Below, piece after piece: positions 26,871 through 39,142 of a stretch of DNA of 64,000 nt. The DNA is from Vanessa cardui (Eukaryota; Arthropoda; Insecta; Lepidoptera; Nymphalidae): NCBI RefSeq assembly GCF_905220365.1, contig NC_061154.1, positions 4,402,001 to 4,466,000 on the forward strand, in the 5' to 3' direction. The position numbers were made by a program, and so were the translations under genes. The notes under the pieces were generated by a model, which had not been told where the DNA came from, searched no databases, and saw only the letters and a program-made list of their open reading frames with translations. The first letter of the stretch is position 1; the number at the start of each line of letters is the position of its first letter.

Positions 26871-27721
26871 TTAAGTAATTGCACTATGACACGCATAGAA
26901 ATAATTAATTATAACAAAAGTGTTTTAAAAGATGAATAAAACGAAACTGAGGCAAGAGGAAGTTAGCGTGTTCAGTTAGAGTGCGCTAAACTTTATTCAG
27001 CCGGTGAGTGTGTTCATAACTTAACATTATTATAAACTAAAAGGATGGCTTAATCTTGGAAATGTAAGTTTTCTCTTTATATTTGTATCTAGTCTGAGCA
27101 CATGTTACGTTTAGCAATATATATTATATTACAAGAGTTGTTAAAGAATTATTTTCGCCCGTCTTGCGATCGTAATTATGTAACGTAATGTAGTCATAAA
27201 AATAAAAATGTAATGTTACCAAGACCAAATGAACCATGCGGTAATTGGTAAGTTTTGATACTTATGAGTTAATTTAGTAAGTGATCTGTCAAATTAGTAT
27301 CAACATTTAATTATGGTTAGTGTACTCTATATTTCAGATGATTAAAATGCGAGTTTTTTATGTTAATGTTATGCGTAATACAGTCTGATTAATATACATA
27401 CAATACACCGCCCGGTGTTTTTATTAGTGTACCAAAAAAAGGTACATTTGTAATACATTCTATTAAAGCTTATTATTAACTTTGTGTACAAAAAACAAGC
27501 TAATCAAACATGCATTCTATTCGCCAACGTTATTTCATATAAAAACAAAAGCGTCAATATCTTTTCTTCAAAAGATCTTTACAATCATGTTGTAAGAAAC
27601 TTATAAATAATCTTCAATACAACAAGATTTTATAGATGAAAATAGCGTGGAGCTAATATCTGTTGACTTCCACGCAGGATATATTAATTTAAATAATTGT
27701 ATTTAACTAACATGACTTTGT

Positions 27722-27892
27722 ATTTTTAAATGTTAAAAAAGAGTAACTACTGAGTTTCTTGCCGGTTCTTCTCGGTAGAATCTACTTTCCGAACCGGTGG
27801 TAGCTTCATTTAATTGTAAAATGACGATTCTAAAGTGCTTGTAAAAGCCTACTTGAATATAGTTTATTTTGATTTGATTTGATTTGATTTGA
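27722..27892 (+). repeat. LINE-type 3' tail ending in (TTGAT)n
   Basis: Same family as 13214; it ends in about five tandem gattt units at 27870-27892. The antisense ORF across it is not a gene. Confidence 0.75.
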
Positions 27893-27956
27893 AAATATCT
27901 GGAGTTTACGCAATAGTGAGCCACGGACAATGGTGACATACCTATATAGACAGACA

Positions 27957-28348
27957 CAGTGGCGGATGGGGACTATGGTGGGGCATCCTCAAACAGTATC
28001 GTTTTAAATAGCAGAAGAGTTATTTAGTTATTCGGTAATCTAAAATAAGAGCATGAATAATAGCATTATAACATATAAAAACCATTCAACAAGAGAATCA
28101 TTAATATTAGGAATTAAAAATACTGTATAAAATTTGACCGCGTGTAATGGTTGCAAGAATGCTAGCAACACTTCCTCGTTGAATAGCAATTTCGATCCTC
28201 TTAGCAAATGAACCAACCAGTGGGGGCAATAAGGCGAGGTGTTATACTTTTAATAAAGAATATAAAAATAGATTATCTCTTATAAAACATAACACATATA
28301 AAATTATGTCATGGTGCCCACGGATAAACCTGGTACTCCACCATTACA
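27957..28348. mobile_element. Possible hAT-like remnant
   Basis: Left terminus cagtggcggatggggactat with ggtggggcatcct. A diverged inverse end may be atggtgcccacggataaacc with tggtactccaccatt near 28310-28350. A lone ggtggcggatttac end occurs at 24147. Confidence 0.3.
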
Positions 28349-28879
28349 CGCGTCTCAGTCAAACAACAATTAATCATAATTACAATCATTAAGATGTGCT
28401 CTTCGCGTGCGTGTTATCAGTTGATAAAACAAAAGGCAAATGGAACGCATTGAACATTATAGTGAATCAACAAAATGGAATACAAAATCAAAAGCGAATA
28501 CTAGTTCCCGGTCGTGCGTAGAGTTTCATTTTTTCCCGTATTTAGTTGCATCACTAATGTTCCGAGTGTTACAACTCCCTGTTAATTTATAATATAAGCA
28601 TGCACCCCATAAATGTTGTGTAACTTTCTGATGTATCCCGATCATGTTCTGTACTGAGTTTCGAGTCTGTTCTTGCAGACAATTACAGTCTTAGTCTGAT
28701 TTGAACTAATATTCGAGATGTAAATTAGTTAATAGTTGCTAACGAAAATATAATATACCTACAATTCAGTTATTGAGATAATGGCTCTTAGTTGTGCGAA
28801 CAAGCGTGATAATACAATTCGAGATATAATTGTCACACTTCTTGGAGACATTTTCAAATACAAAAGTAAAGCTATCAGT

Positions 28880-29085
28880 ACATAGTATAAAACAAAACCG
28901 CTTTCTCTGTCCCTATATCCCTATGTATGCTTGAATCTTTAAAACAACGCAACAAATTTTGAAGCGGCTTTTTTAAATAATATAAAACCGATAATTTTAG
29001 AAGTTTGTAATGTGATGTCGTAAATAAACAAATTCTGTACTATATTTAGTAGCGTCGGTGCGAAGCTGTTACGGGTCGCTTGTAA
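28880..29085 (-). repeat. Dispersed repeat, 'cttcgcacgg' family
   Basis: Antisense copy: catagtataaaacaaaaccg, ctgtccctatatccctatgt, through aacaaattctgtactatatt to gcgaagctgttacgggtcgc. The middle section is deleted. Confidence 0.65.
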
Positions 29086-29421
29086 TAAGACAAATGAATG
29101 AATGAAAATTTATAATAATAGACAATATTCTTTGAAATACTTGAACGCCAAATGCGTTAGTCTATTCGATTTCATAAAAATAGTGGGAACGATTTTGAAC
29201 GTTTTTCGTATTGCTTTAGTATTATGACAATTTTTTCCCACGTAAATTAAAATTTGAATGACTGTCAACGATCGTAGCTGAGGGATGTTTTCCAAATCTC
29301 TTTTATTTCGACTATATCATTGAAAAATTAAACTAAACAAATATTAATAAAAAATGACTCTTGTACGGGTAGATCTTTATATCGAATAGTCACACTAATT
29401 AATTATTATTTAATTAGACAT

Positions 29422-29655
29422 CCGACCCGGCTTCGCACGGGTAGGTGCAATTCTGATAATAATAAAGAATGTCTAAATGATCACTGTCTCTTTACTATAT
29501 TATCCATAGATATGTATTATGTACCAAAAACTGCCTCTCGAACTACTCTATCTATTAAAAAAACCCATCAAAATCCGTTGTGTAACTTAAAAGATCTAAG
29601 CATACATAGGGACAGACAGTGGTAAGCGACTTTCTTTTATACTATGTAATGACAA
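29422..29655 (+). repeat. Dispersed repeat, 'cttcgcacgg' family
   Basis: acccggcttcgcacgggtag, then tgtctctttactatattatc, cctctcgaactactctatct and ttttatactatgtaatgaca. The SINE at 29668 follows within 15 bp. Confidence 0.7.
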
Positions 29656-29667
29656 TGATAATACTAT

Positions 29668-29968
29668 ACAACAACAACATCCTGTAAATTCCCACGGCTG
29701 GGCTTAAGGCCTCCTCTTCCTTTTGAGGAGAAGGTTTGGAACATATTCCACCACGCTGTTCCAATGCGCATTGGTGGAATACACATGTGGCAGAATTTCT
29801 ATGAAATTTGTCACATGCAGGTTTCCTCACGATGTTTTCCTTCACCGCTGAGCACGAGATGAATTATTAAGACAAATTAAGCACATGAATCAGCGGTGCT
29901 TGCCTGGGTTTGAATCCGCAATCATCGGTTAAGATGCACGCGTTCTAACCACTGGGCCATATCGACTC
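29668..29968 (-). repeat. SINE family A, full length
   Basis: Complete antisense copy from the AAC tail to box A (ctaaccactgggccatatc), with intact body hairpin. It is one of the best-preserved copies. Confidence 0.9.
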
Positions 29969-29984
29969 TGATAAATGATAAAAT

Positions 29985-30210
29985 GATAATACTATAAGCT
30001 AGCAAAATTGAACGTTCGTTGTCTTTGCACTGACTCTCAAGTCCGTCTTTATACGAACAAGGAATCGGACTTGTAAACCAATCGGGGCTCTGACTTCTGT
30101 GAATGGAGAGGCAACGTCGGATGTATTCGATATCCATTGCACTGTCAGGTGTTACTGAAGTAACATACATTTCATTAGCTAGTTTACCGCCTCGTTCTAC
30201 TAATATAGAA
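29985..30210 (-). other. Coding-like open segment beside a SINE
   Basis: Reading on the minus strand, a frame is open from about 30210 into the SINE at 29968. The unique part includes NEMYVTSVTPDSAMDIEY and HRSQSPDWFTSPIPC, a mixed composition unlike the low-complexity Ile/Lys/Asn-rich noise elsewhere. An acceptor-like ttgttctatattag lies at its upstream edge, but no convincing donor follows. It may be an exon fragment, a gene relic or chance. I do not recognise the protein. Confidence 0.15.
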
Positions 30211-30552
30211 CAAGTTTAGTGGAATTCGAATATTGTGAGACAATTCTCGAGGATTAGCTGATCAGTTACGAGTATCAAGTATCAGTAATTACTTGATGCA
30301 TACATTCAGTAATTATTGTAGATAATTCAATTAATCTTCTGCTCATTGCCACTTACAATATTACAGAATAAATGTTTCGAAAGCTCCAGACATACATAGA
30401 AATGCGTGTCTGGAGAATGATTACAAATGAAATGAAGCACTGTCTAAATTATAAACAAGGCGTGCAATTTATCTCAATGAAGCCTCTGTTAGGTAAGGAA
30501 AAATAATTTACGTTATAAAGTGCACCTAAATTATTTCATATGACATCAATGT

Positions 30553-30690
30553 CCATTAGTTTTCTATGTTGTCTTGGGTCTGGGTGTTTGTTACTTCTGA
30601 TTTCCATAATACAAGTGCTTCAGCTACTTACATTGGGATCAGAGTAATATATGTGATGTTGTATCATATTTATTTATTTATTTATTAATG
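30553..30690 (+). repeat. SINE family B, 5'-truncated
   Basis: Body and 3' end only: cattagttttctatgttgtc through cttacattgggatcagagta and an (ATTT)n tail. Confidence 0.7.
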
Positions 30691-31689
30691 TTCTAAAGTT
30701 TAAAATAAAACAAGACAACTTAGAATAAGTACTTTTTGATCGAATAATATCTGCAATGATAATTGAAATTTCGATTTTACGTTTTTAAATTACAAACATT
30801 AAATTCGATAAAATACATTTAGACCGACCTCTCACACATAATTAAGTTGTTTAAAATACATTTAATCCTTTTAAATAATACGATTATCCTTATTTATTCA
30901 TTTAATACGTTTAAATTGAATACATATGTAATCAGCGAATCAAATGTAATTATTCACTACTATGATTATATATAATTATAGATGAAAATTCGTTTGTATT
31001 TTAATATACTTAATATTATATAATGAATCTAATATGTGTATTCGTACACTTGAAGGTAGAACTTTGTGTAAGTCTGCCTAACTAGGTACCATCCAATCCC
31101 AAACAGTATATGGTATTGTGGGGAGGATAATGAGCCACTAATTAAGGGTACAATGTTAATATCGCTATATTTCCCGAGATTGGTGATTTATTTTGATAGG
31201 CATGATCAATATTTCTTAATTTAACAGATTTGTGACCGTGCGCCGTCAGATGGTGTATTTATTATTTAAAAAAGGGTACGCATTATAGCGATATACAGTA
31301 GACTCGTTATAAAACTTGATATATTATAATTATATATAAGAGGAGAATCAAGCAGTTCCCAGTGTAAACAGAAAATGTATCCGTGAACAAAATTCCATGA
31401 CCCATTATAATTACATGATACCATTCATTAATAATTAAAATAAACCTATATTATGATAGAATTATGACCAGCCTTGAGGCGAATAATCTTTATTGTAAAT
31501 AATATGAAAGATAAATTATCTGATTTCAAACGTTCGGCCTGAGGGCACGTAGGGCTTAGCTCGGATTGAGCAAATAAATATTGTTTTAAATAGGCGGTTC
31601 CTTTATAGGAAGCGTTAAAGCTTCGTTAACACATAGCTTTGTCTTTATAAAGAATGTATTGAAAACATCGATTTTTTATTGTATTTGTT

Positions 31690-31893
31690 GTATTTGTTTT
31701 ATAAAATACAGGCAATCGCCCGCTTGCTCGCATTTTAGGGTGTTGGTTGTCATTTGTCAGGCAAAGAGTACCTTAGTCCTTTTTTGGACATCAAGTTTGT
31801 CTGATACCAAATTATATCTAATTCTGTTCAGCGGTTTGGTCATGAAAGAGCGACAGATAGACAGAGTTTCTTCAAATTTATAATATTTATATA
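31690..31893 (+). repeat. Dispersed repeat related to the 'cttcgcacgg' family
   Basis: caggcaatcgcccgcttgct, ataccaaattatatctaatt, gttcagcggtttggtcatga and cgacagatagacagagtttc, then ttataatatttatatagatt. Confidence 0.5.
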
Positions 31894-31902
31894 GATTAAC
31901 TG

Positions 31903-32087
31903 AATCGAAATGGCCCAGTGGTTAGAACGCGTGCATCTTAACCGATGATTGCGGGTTCAAACCCAGGCAAGCACCAATATATATATGTGCTTAATTTGTC
32001 TTTATAATTCATCTCTAAGAATAAGTTCTAAGAATAAGAATAACTTTAGCCCAACAGTGGGAATTAACAGGCTGTTGTTGTTGTTGT
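31903..32087 (+). repeat. SINE family A with internal deletion
   Basis: Excellent head (gcccagtggttagaacgc; gcgggttcaaaccc). The body is replaced by a short ctaagaataag duplication, then the normal tail and (GTT)n. Confidence 0.85.
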
Positions 32088-32614
32088 ATATAGATTAACT
32101 ATCCGTCACACGGATAAAATTACATAAAACTTTTATAGCGAAGGGATAATATAAATATAGGTTTACGTGGGCCCCACCGGTAACGCGCTCAGTCTGCATG
32201 ACTTTTTCCATCATATTCAACGATCATCGTTATACATCAGCCTTTTACATAAAACTTTAATGAATTATACATCCTTTTCATGAATCAATTCGTCGATGGA
32301 GAATCGTATGGATGAAAATCCGTTCAGCAGCTTTTGAGTTCATCGATTGTTTTTAAAGAATCGAATATGAAATCGATTAATTTCAATTGCATAATCTAAA
32401 TGTATGTATATAGTATGTAATGTATTTAATAACCGTGAAAGTAAACAGTTTTCATGTGTGTATGCTGCTTAATAGATTTTTAAATCGAGCTTAGTAAATC
32501 GGGCTTGTTTTTTATGTACAAATCTTCAAAATATTTCATTAAATATGTATTAATTGCTTCCCATACATTGTAAGTATTCTTCATTCATCGAATACAAAAT
32601 CATAGTTCGATAGA

Positions 32615-32911
32615 GTAACAGCCTGTAAATTTCCCACTTCTGGGCTAATGTCCTCCTCTCCTATTAAGGAAAGGGCTTGGAAAATATTCCACCACGCTGT
32701 TCCAATGCGGGTTGGTAGAATGAACATGTGTCAGAATTTGAATGAAATTAGACACACGCAGGTTTCCTCACGATGTTTTCCTTCACCACCGAGCACGAGA
32801 TGAATTATAAACACAAATTAAGCACATGTATATATTGGTGCTTGCCGGGGTTTGAACCCGAAATCATCGGTTGAGATGCACGCGTTCTAACCACTGTGCC
32901 ATATCGGCTCA
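32615..32911 (-). repeat. SINE family A, full length
   Basis: Complete antisense copy: tail aacagcctgtaaatttccc, body hairpin ccaccacgct/ggtagaat, box B antisense gggtttgaaccc and box A antisense ctaaccactgtgcc. Confidence 0.9.
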
Positions 32912-33529
32912 TAGTTCGGTATTCTACAATATTATTATTGTAAAATAATTCCTACGAGTATAAGGTTTGTTACAAATATACGAATAGAAACAAAAACAAG
33001 AAACCTTTTATCAAAAACGTCGCCTTACTATCAAGAGCGTGTAAAAGCTTTATTTATTTCGACTTGAAATATATTTATGTCATATAAATAAGTTACGACG
33101 TGGAAATCGAAGGAACTCTAGACACGTTGCGTTAAATAAAATGTCGATTCGAGGGAATGTGACAATTTCACATGTTTCCGTTCGGTGGAAAAGGCATACG
33201 ATTATTAGTTAGATAACGTCTGTCATACGCTGACGAATGTTACATTGTATTACAACTGTGACGAACTGTTCTTTTATCGTATACAAGCAGGAATCTAGTA
33301 TACAAAATATATTTTACTAAGGCTTGTTTTAGACTTATACATAAAAATGGTTCTAAGATCTGTTTCGGTTCTCAAGCAACTTGGTAGAAATTGTACTGGC
33401 GGGCTCAAACCTTCACTCGCTCCTTGAAAACATCTGTATTTTATCTACCACGCTGCTGTAATTCTTATCACCGGTTATAGATTGACATCCAAAACATAAA
33501 GGTTCATGATTGTCTTATAAACAAACAAG

Positions 33530-33800
33530 CGATGAGCGCGTGTTCGAACGCGTGCATCTTAACCGATGATTGCAGGTTCAACCCAGGCAAGCACCACTGA
33601 AATTTCATGTGCTTAATTTTGTTTATAATTCATCTCGTGCTCGGCAGTGAAGGCAAACATCGTGATGAAACCCATGTCTATCTAATATTGCACGCATTGG
33701 AACAGCGTGGTGGAATATATTCTTAACCTTTTCCTCAAAAGTGAGAGAAGATCTTAGCCCATTTGTAGGAAATTTACAGGCTGTTTATGTTGTTGTTTCT
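33530..33800 (+). repeat. SINE family A, near full length
   Basis: Head with altered start (gcgcgtgttcgaacgcgtgc), box B caggttcaaccc, shortened body and tail ttacaggctgtttatgttg. Confidence 0.82.
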
Positions 33801-35216
33801 TATAAACACGCGTTAAATTAACATACAAACTTTCAATACGCGGGATCATCTAAGTGATTGGATTTTTTTCTTAATATACATGAATATACAGGTAGAGTCG
33901 TCTGAGGAATATTATTTTTATAATACTAGTTGTACGTAAAAGTAATTAATTACAACGATTCTGTGTATTTGAAAATGTTATTATATTATCGTCGAGATAT
34001 TTAATGTATATTTTACGTCTGTTAGATTGGACTGTTCCCACGTGCATTTATTTGCATATATATAGATAAGTTTTATTTACGTTTTGCTTGTTATTCAGAG
34101 TTATGAACGAAAATGTCTCGTAAAATAACGAAATTTTTGTCGTGAACACGATTAAAAATTAAAAAGTATATCATTTGAAATTTGCTCTCTTTATTAGATG
34201 CGAAGAATGTAGAGACGCAGTTCATAAAATTGTTATGAGATATACAATGGTTTTTATTTATTTATTATCAGTACACGGTTCCGTCGGCGTCGTTTTGTGT
34301 ACAATAAATACAAAAAAAAATGTTTAATTAATTAAATTATATCTGATAAAATACTACCATATTACATCTCTATGCTAAGCTTTCTTATATCGATGCATCG
34401 AAACATGCTATATGCTTACTAAGATATTGTTATCATTATAACACGTCAGTCTTTTTTTTTATATATTTATAGATAACGAGTCCTTACTTCTAATACAATG
34501 GTTGGACTTAATATATATCACTTCCGATTCTCTTAAACAAAACAGTAATTTGATTTTTTATCAAACTTTTGTTTGTGTAACAACAAAATAAAAATATAAT
34601 TTGATTAATGATTTCGCAAACATTTATGCAAACGAATGTGTGATTTTTAAAAAGACGTTCCATATATCGCAGACGAGCAAAAAATATAATAACTGATTTA
34701 TATTACAATACAAATCTGATCTGATAATTATTTTAAATGAATTATTATTTTTAGTGAAAACTTTTTAATGATAATTCAAATTACGAACTGTATATTAAAC
34801 TTATTTAATAAGAAAAATTGATTGAACTTTAGAAGCTTATTTTAATACGCAAAAATAACGTCGAAATTATGCACGAAAAATGATATATTTTTATTTGTAT
34901 TTATAATACGTCTTGTATTTTGTATCTAATTTATCGAAAATTTTCAATAAGTCAAACAAAACTACACCACCTTCAAGTTTCCGAGATAAGAAAATACAAG
35001 TCCAAATCTACACGCCGGTTTTCGATCTAAACTTTTACACACAATTTTCAAACACTGATTTCAAAAATCAAACCTCATCAATTAATCGCAATAAATTGTA
35101 CCGATAATCGCAATGCCTAAAATTTACTCGTAAAAATCTTTCGCAGCGGCATTCGCACGCATATTAATAACGCAACTTTATAAATAGACGTTAAGAACTC
35201 AAGTTTGAATACTTAC
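33800..35216 (-). other. Presumed start of the long intron 1 of the LRR gene
   Basis: The stretch begins at the donor GTAAGT (35216-35211) and runs leftward as A+T-rich DNA without recognisable repeats or LRR-coding exons as far as the SINE at 33530. If the exon call is right, the following 35 kb is intron or contains exons too short or divergent to see by eye. A short open frame on the plus strand at 34913-35107 has no recognisable features. Confidence 0.4.
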
Positions 35217-35380
35217 AAAGTGTGAGCTTCGTCGGGAGTTTTCGGTATCGCCTGGAGGTCTTGGTGGAGGCAACGAACCGAGTTGTGTACGCATTGACAC
35301 TTTGGAGGGCATTTTTCAGCGTAGGATAGGTAGATGAGAGTTAGGAAGAGGTAAAACTTGAGTAAGTTCGGAGGCCGCAT
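35217..35380 (-). CDS. Pxn: First coding exon of a secreted LRR protein, probably peroxidasin (partial)
   Basis: The exon encodes 54 complete codons plus two bases. Residues 1-21 form a signal peptide (basic/polar start, then hydrophobic LLKFYLFLTLIYLSYA). Residues 24-37 carry CPPKCQCVHNSVRC, the C-x3-C-x-C-x6-C pattern of an LRR N-terminal cap, followed by a first LRR start (LQAIPKTPDEAHTL). The exon ends ACT TT|GTAAGT at a consensus donor in phase 2, so the next residue is completed by the following exon. The start at 35380 is chosen because AACC precedes the ATG (A at -3) and it directly begins the signal peptide; the frame stays open upstream to an ATG at 35575, which adds an uncharacteristic Arg-rich stretch. 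Peroxidasins start with signal peptide, LRR cap with C..VRC..L.A.P, then TLDLRFN, and act in basement membrane, where the haem peroxidase domain cross-links collagen IV. Only the cap is visible here, so another secreted or membrane LRR protein cannot be excluded. No later exon was found in the window. Confidence 0.72.
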
Positions 35381-35520
35381 GGTTAGCGGTGGTCGCGTCC
35401 GCAGTGCACTGCCGACTGCGAGGGCCGCGATGCGAGTGACTAGCGAGACTGACTCCGCAACGGTCACAAGTCGCCCGAGACCGCCTCTGCGCCGCAAACA
35501 GTGACGCCACCACATATTAA
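35381..35520 (-). promoter_or_regulatory. G+C-rich 5' leader / possible core promoter of the LRR (peroxidasin-like) exon
   Basis: This 140-bp block is strikingly richer in G+C than its surroundings and lies directly upstream of the start codon. On the minus strand it contains GGAGTCAGTCTCG, whose TCAGT (35448-35452) matches the arthropod initiator; transcription starting at its A would give a leader of about 70 nt. I see no matching downstream promoter element at +28. Alternatively, cacttttgttag just upstream (about 35520-35530) could be a splice acceptor, which would make this the 5' UTR part of a second exon. A TATATATATT tract near 35585-35600 could act as a TATA box, but such tracts are common here. 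Confidence 0.4.
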
Positions 35521-35599
35521 ATCTAACAAAAGTGTTGCTACATACAATCCTGTCGTCCATTGAAGCTTTTTTCATAAAAAAAAAATATATATATTTTAT

Positions 35600-38550
35600 T
35601 GTAATTATTATAATATATTAAATTGATTATAGAACATGATGATTCGCTTAATTTGTTAAACAATAACTGTCTTATTTAATATTATGGATAGATCGCCCAA
35701 AACTGCAAAGTTAAACTGGTAAGTTTTCGAGTTATGCATTATTAAGTAACGAGCGAAAACTTGTTAGCTTACGAATTTAATCTTTCACATGCCCGTCGGA
35801 TGAGTAAATATGTTTTTCATTGTTTAATTTTTAATCAATATAGGTATATAAGCGGCAATGACACTGATTACTGATAAAAACTCTTTCGTTAAAAACTTTG
35901 TTACACTTACTCGGAAAAAAATATACTTACCTATTTAATATTTAAAATGTATTTTTATAATTATTAAAGATTGTCATTAAAATTAGATAAATGTCTACAT
36001 TATATTTCTGATTGTTCCTGATTCCATTACGTAATTTTAAACACTTCAGAAAATTTTCATTGATAAGTAATTTATAATCCATACGCATTATAACTATAAT
36101 AATACAAGAAGTATTTGTTTTCCAAAGATATTTGAAATATGATTGCTTACAAATGTACTTTCATTGTACAATAGAAAACAATGTGTTTGTCGACTTACAT
36201 ACACATAGAGGGCACACATTGTAAAACTAATTCTAACTCCGATGATTTATATCATAAAACTATACTACAAAATAATTTGTTCATTTCTCTATTTTTATAT
36301 ATCTCTGATTGATTGATTGATAACCTACTCAACGATTAATTGTAAAAAGTCAGGTGTGCTATAATATTCTATAAGAAATCACTTCGTTTTTCATAGGGGA
36401 AATACTATTTCAATCCGTATAGTCTTTATATATTTTTATTGATAGAGTTAAAATCACATATCACGGTCTAAGGATCATTTTCGGCTAGTAAATATGTGTA
36501 GCGCACGTCACAAGCTATAATCATTGCTATTGTCAGTCATCCTTATTATTTGTGTATCACCAATGACTGCGTCGTTATTCTGTTTCAGCATTTAAAACAA
36601 ATTCCGAGGTCCCAGGTTCGACGTGACTATCTTATCAGTTCTAATCAGAAACATTACGAGTTGGTTGTTACTACTGATTGATGATAGATCTTTATATTCA
36701 AATACTAACTACTGAGTTTCTCGCCGATTCTTCTCGGCAGAATCTACTTTTCGAACCGGTGGTAGCGTCACTTACTATAGTTGTTAAACGATTCAAAAGT
36801 GCTTGTAAAAGCCTACTTGAATAAAGTATATTTTGATTTCGAAATGGCATCGTGTAAAATATAAGGGAGGACTTCAGTACAGTTTTTTTTTTACACAAGT
36901 GAGGTCAATGGTCATTTATTTCAAGTAATTCTCAGACCGGAGTTAAAAGGTTCGAAGTGTTATACAATAGTGCTTCAGTAAGACCGTAAAACGATTGGTC
37001 TTTGGTACTGCGCTATATTTCTCGACGATCGTGACGCTGCGACGTCTTTTTGGGAATGCAGCTGCCTTTGGACACAATACTATCGTACAACAAATGATTG
37101 TTTTAGTTTAACCTCAGTTTCATTTACTGCGAAGTTTAATGTCGATATTTCACATATTACAATGAAAAATATAAGGACTAGTATAGGGGTTTAAAAATAA
37201 AATAAAATATATATTAAATAAAGAATTAATTGTAGCACTATAAAATTATAAGCACATTTTACAATGTGTCTGTACAATAACCACCCATATTAAAAGATCG
37301 ATTTTAATATTTCTAGCCCGTCAAATACGCGCACTGTTGAAAAGTATTAACCAAATTTAAACATAATTCAAAAACATGACGTGAAAAATGTAGCTGCTAA
37401 AAAAATATGGCTGACCTAAAAAGAATAATAGTGATATCGGATTTTCTATGTAAAATGACATAAAGAGTTTCTATTATTGTTTTATACAATTCTATTTTCG
37501 CGTTGGTAATATACCTCTGTTCCACGATAGGACACAATGCTGTAATATCGAATTTCACTTTTCTACGCACACAAAACACAGTACAAACAAAAATTAACTT
37601 TAACAGTATAAAGTGACAAACGAGTTCGCTATAAAGTCTTAAATAAATATTATTCGTTATTTACGAATAACAAAAAAGCTTATGTTCTATTAATAAATAA
37701 CGCATTTAAATCTTTATTAATTCTCAGCTGCTGTCACTCGTGTAACCAAGATAAAAGTCGCTATAAATAGTTTCATTTCCACCCATTAGCCCTATATTGC
37801 TTCTGTATTAGATTCGAAGACGATCAATTTAATTGTTGTTAATTTAATAGTATAGTATTTATTCTAAGAGCCTCGTCGAATAAAATATGTTTAAGCTTAT
37901 ATGTGAAAATGGAGCATTTCGTCTGAAGAGATTAAGAGAAATAAACTATAATACAAAAGGTGTTTTCTTTGTATATCAAATAAAAAAGACAGTATAAACG
38001 AAATACTATTAGTAGTGTATAGTTTGTAGTTTTTACAGTTTTATACAGTAACTAGTTTTAGTTCATATTTGTTTATATATTTAAGCATTTATTATTATTA
38101 TTTTCTTATATTAATAAAGTATATAGTGTATTAGCAGTTTGATAGTATTTTGATTTACAAGTTTTCTTTTGATCGTTCTTTGTTTCAATTAATATTTTCA
38201 TTAATAGATATCTAAGGGATAAGCATGGCTGAGTGGGTTGCTAATCTCTTCGGACGAAACCCTTCATATTATTATCATTAGGATTGAATGTCACGTACAG
38301 GTAAGTTCATTTAATGATCAATTACATTCGAGATTGGTCCTTGACATTTGCAGATCTCACGTGAAGATGTTGAGAGCAGCTTGAAACCTCAGAATAAACA
38401 TAAAAACTACAAATTTAATTACAGAATTTAATTACTATTTTAATTTAACTATTAATAACTTCAAATATCCAATTGTTACTTTTAAACATTTTTACTTCAA
38501 TCAATTTCGAAGAAAATAATATAAAATTTAAAACATTGTGATTGTAAAAT
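35600..38550. other. Region upstream of the LRR exon, largely featureless
   Basis: Holds the LINE tail at 36704 and a possible SINE-B scrap (attccgaggtcccaggttcg) at 36600. Regulatory DNA of the minus-strand gene could lie here, but no site stands out. Confidence 0.4.
36704..36842 (+). repeat. LINE-type 3' tail
   Basis: actactgagtttctcgccga, gaaccggtggtagcgtcact and aagtgcttgtaaaagcctac in family order, with a short tttgatttc end. Confidence 0.7.
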
Positions 38551-38554
38551 ATCA

Positions 38555-38834
38555 TATTATAAAATTGGAGTGTTTGTTTGTTATATTAAAATAGCTCTTT
38601 TTACTCAATGTCTATGTATGCATACACGATTACACGGTACATATACCAAAATAACATGTTTTTCAATTTTTGACTGTCTATCTATCTGCTTGTTCTGGCT
38701 AATCTCTGCAACGGCTGGGCCGATTTTGACGGGGCTTTCACTGGCAGATGACTGATATAATAAGAAGTAACTTAGGCTACAATAATATTTTTTTTGGTAA
38801 ATTCAAACGCGTACAAGGTCGCGGGCATAGCTAG
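38555..38834. repeat. Dispersed repeat, 'cccgcgacc' family, opposite orientation
   Basis: Reverse orientation relative to 4662: ggtacatataccaaaataac, cactggcagatgactgatat and ends ggtcgcgggcatagctag. The 61-codon ORF over it is not a gene. Confidence 0.7.
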
Positions 38835-39142
38835 TCAAAAACATTTGTCAAACCAAAACAGAACAGACAGAAATCTACGGAAAATAAAGACTATTATGTT
38901 TTGAAATTTTCAGCAATTAATTTACAACTAGGATAAGATGAATTGAATGAAGATGAACTTTAGGCTGATATTCGCCAGTATACAATGTTACAATGGCTTT
39001 GACAGCAGAAGTCTTAAAAACGTTGGAAAGAATTGACCTTCAGGTGAACGAAAAATAACCATTTCTGTCGTAATCTCTGTTATCTTAAATATATTTTTTT
39101 TAGTTTTTAGAATCATAGACATGGATGGAATGATACATATAA

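Noticed and set aside
29642..29845. ORFs across SINE copies (also 7415-7720, 21470-21661, 24231-24464, 43915-44181)
   Set aside because: They translate the SINE body (recurring FIEILPHV..STNP.WNSV), not a gene.
30660..30690. CRISPR-like or satellite array
   Set aside because: The only tandem repeats are simple microsatellites and SINE tails; there are no spaced direct repeats.
35381..35575. Upstream in-frame extension of the LRR exon to an ATG at 35575 (120-codon ORF)
   Set aside because: It adds an Arg-rich, non-signal N-terminus; the internal ATG at 35380 has a better context and directly starts the signal peptide.
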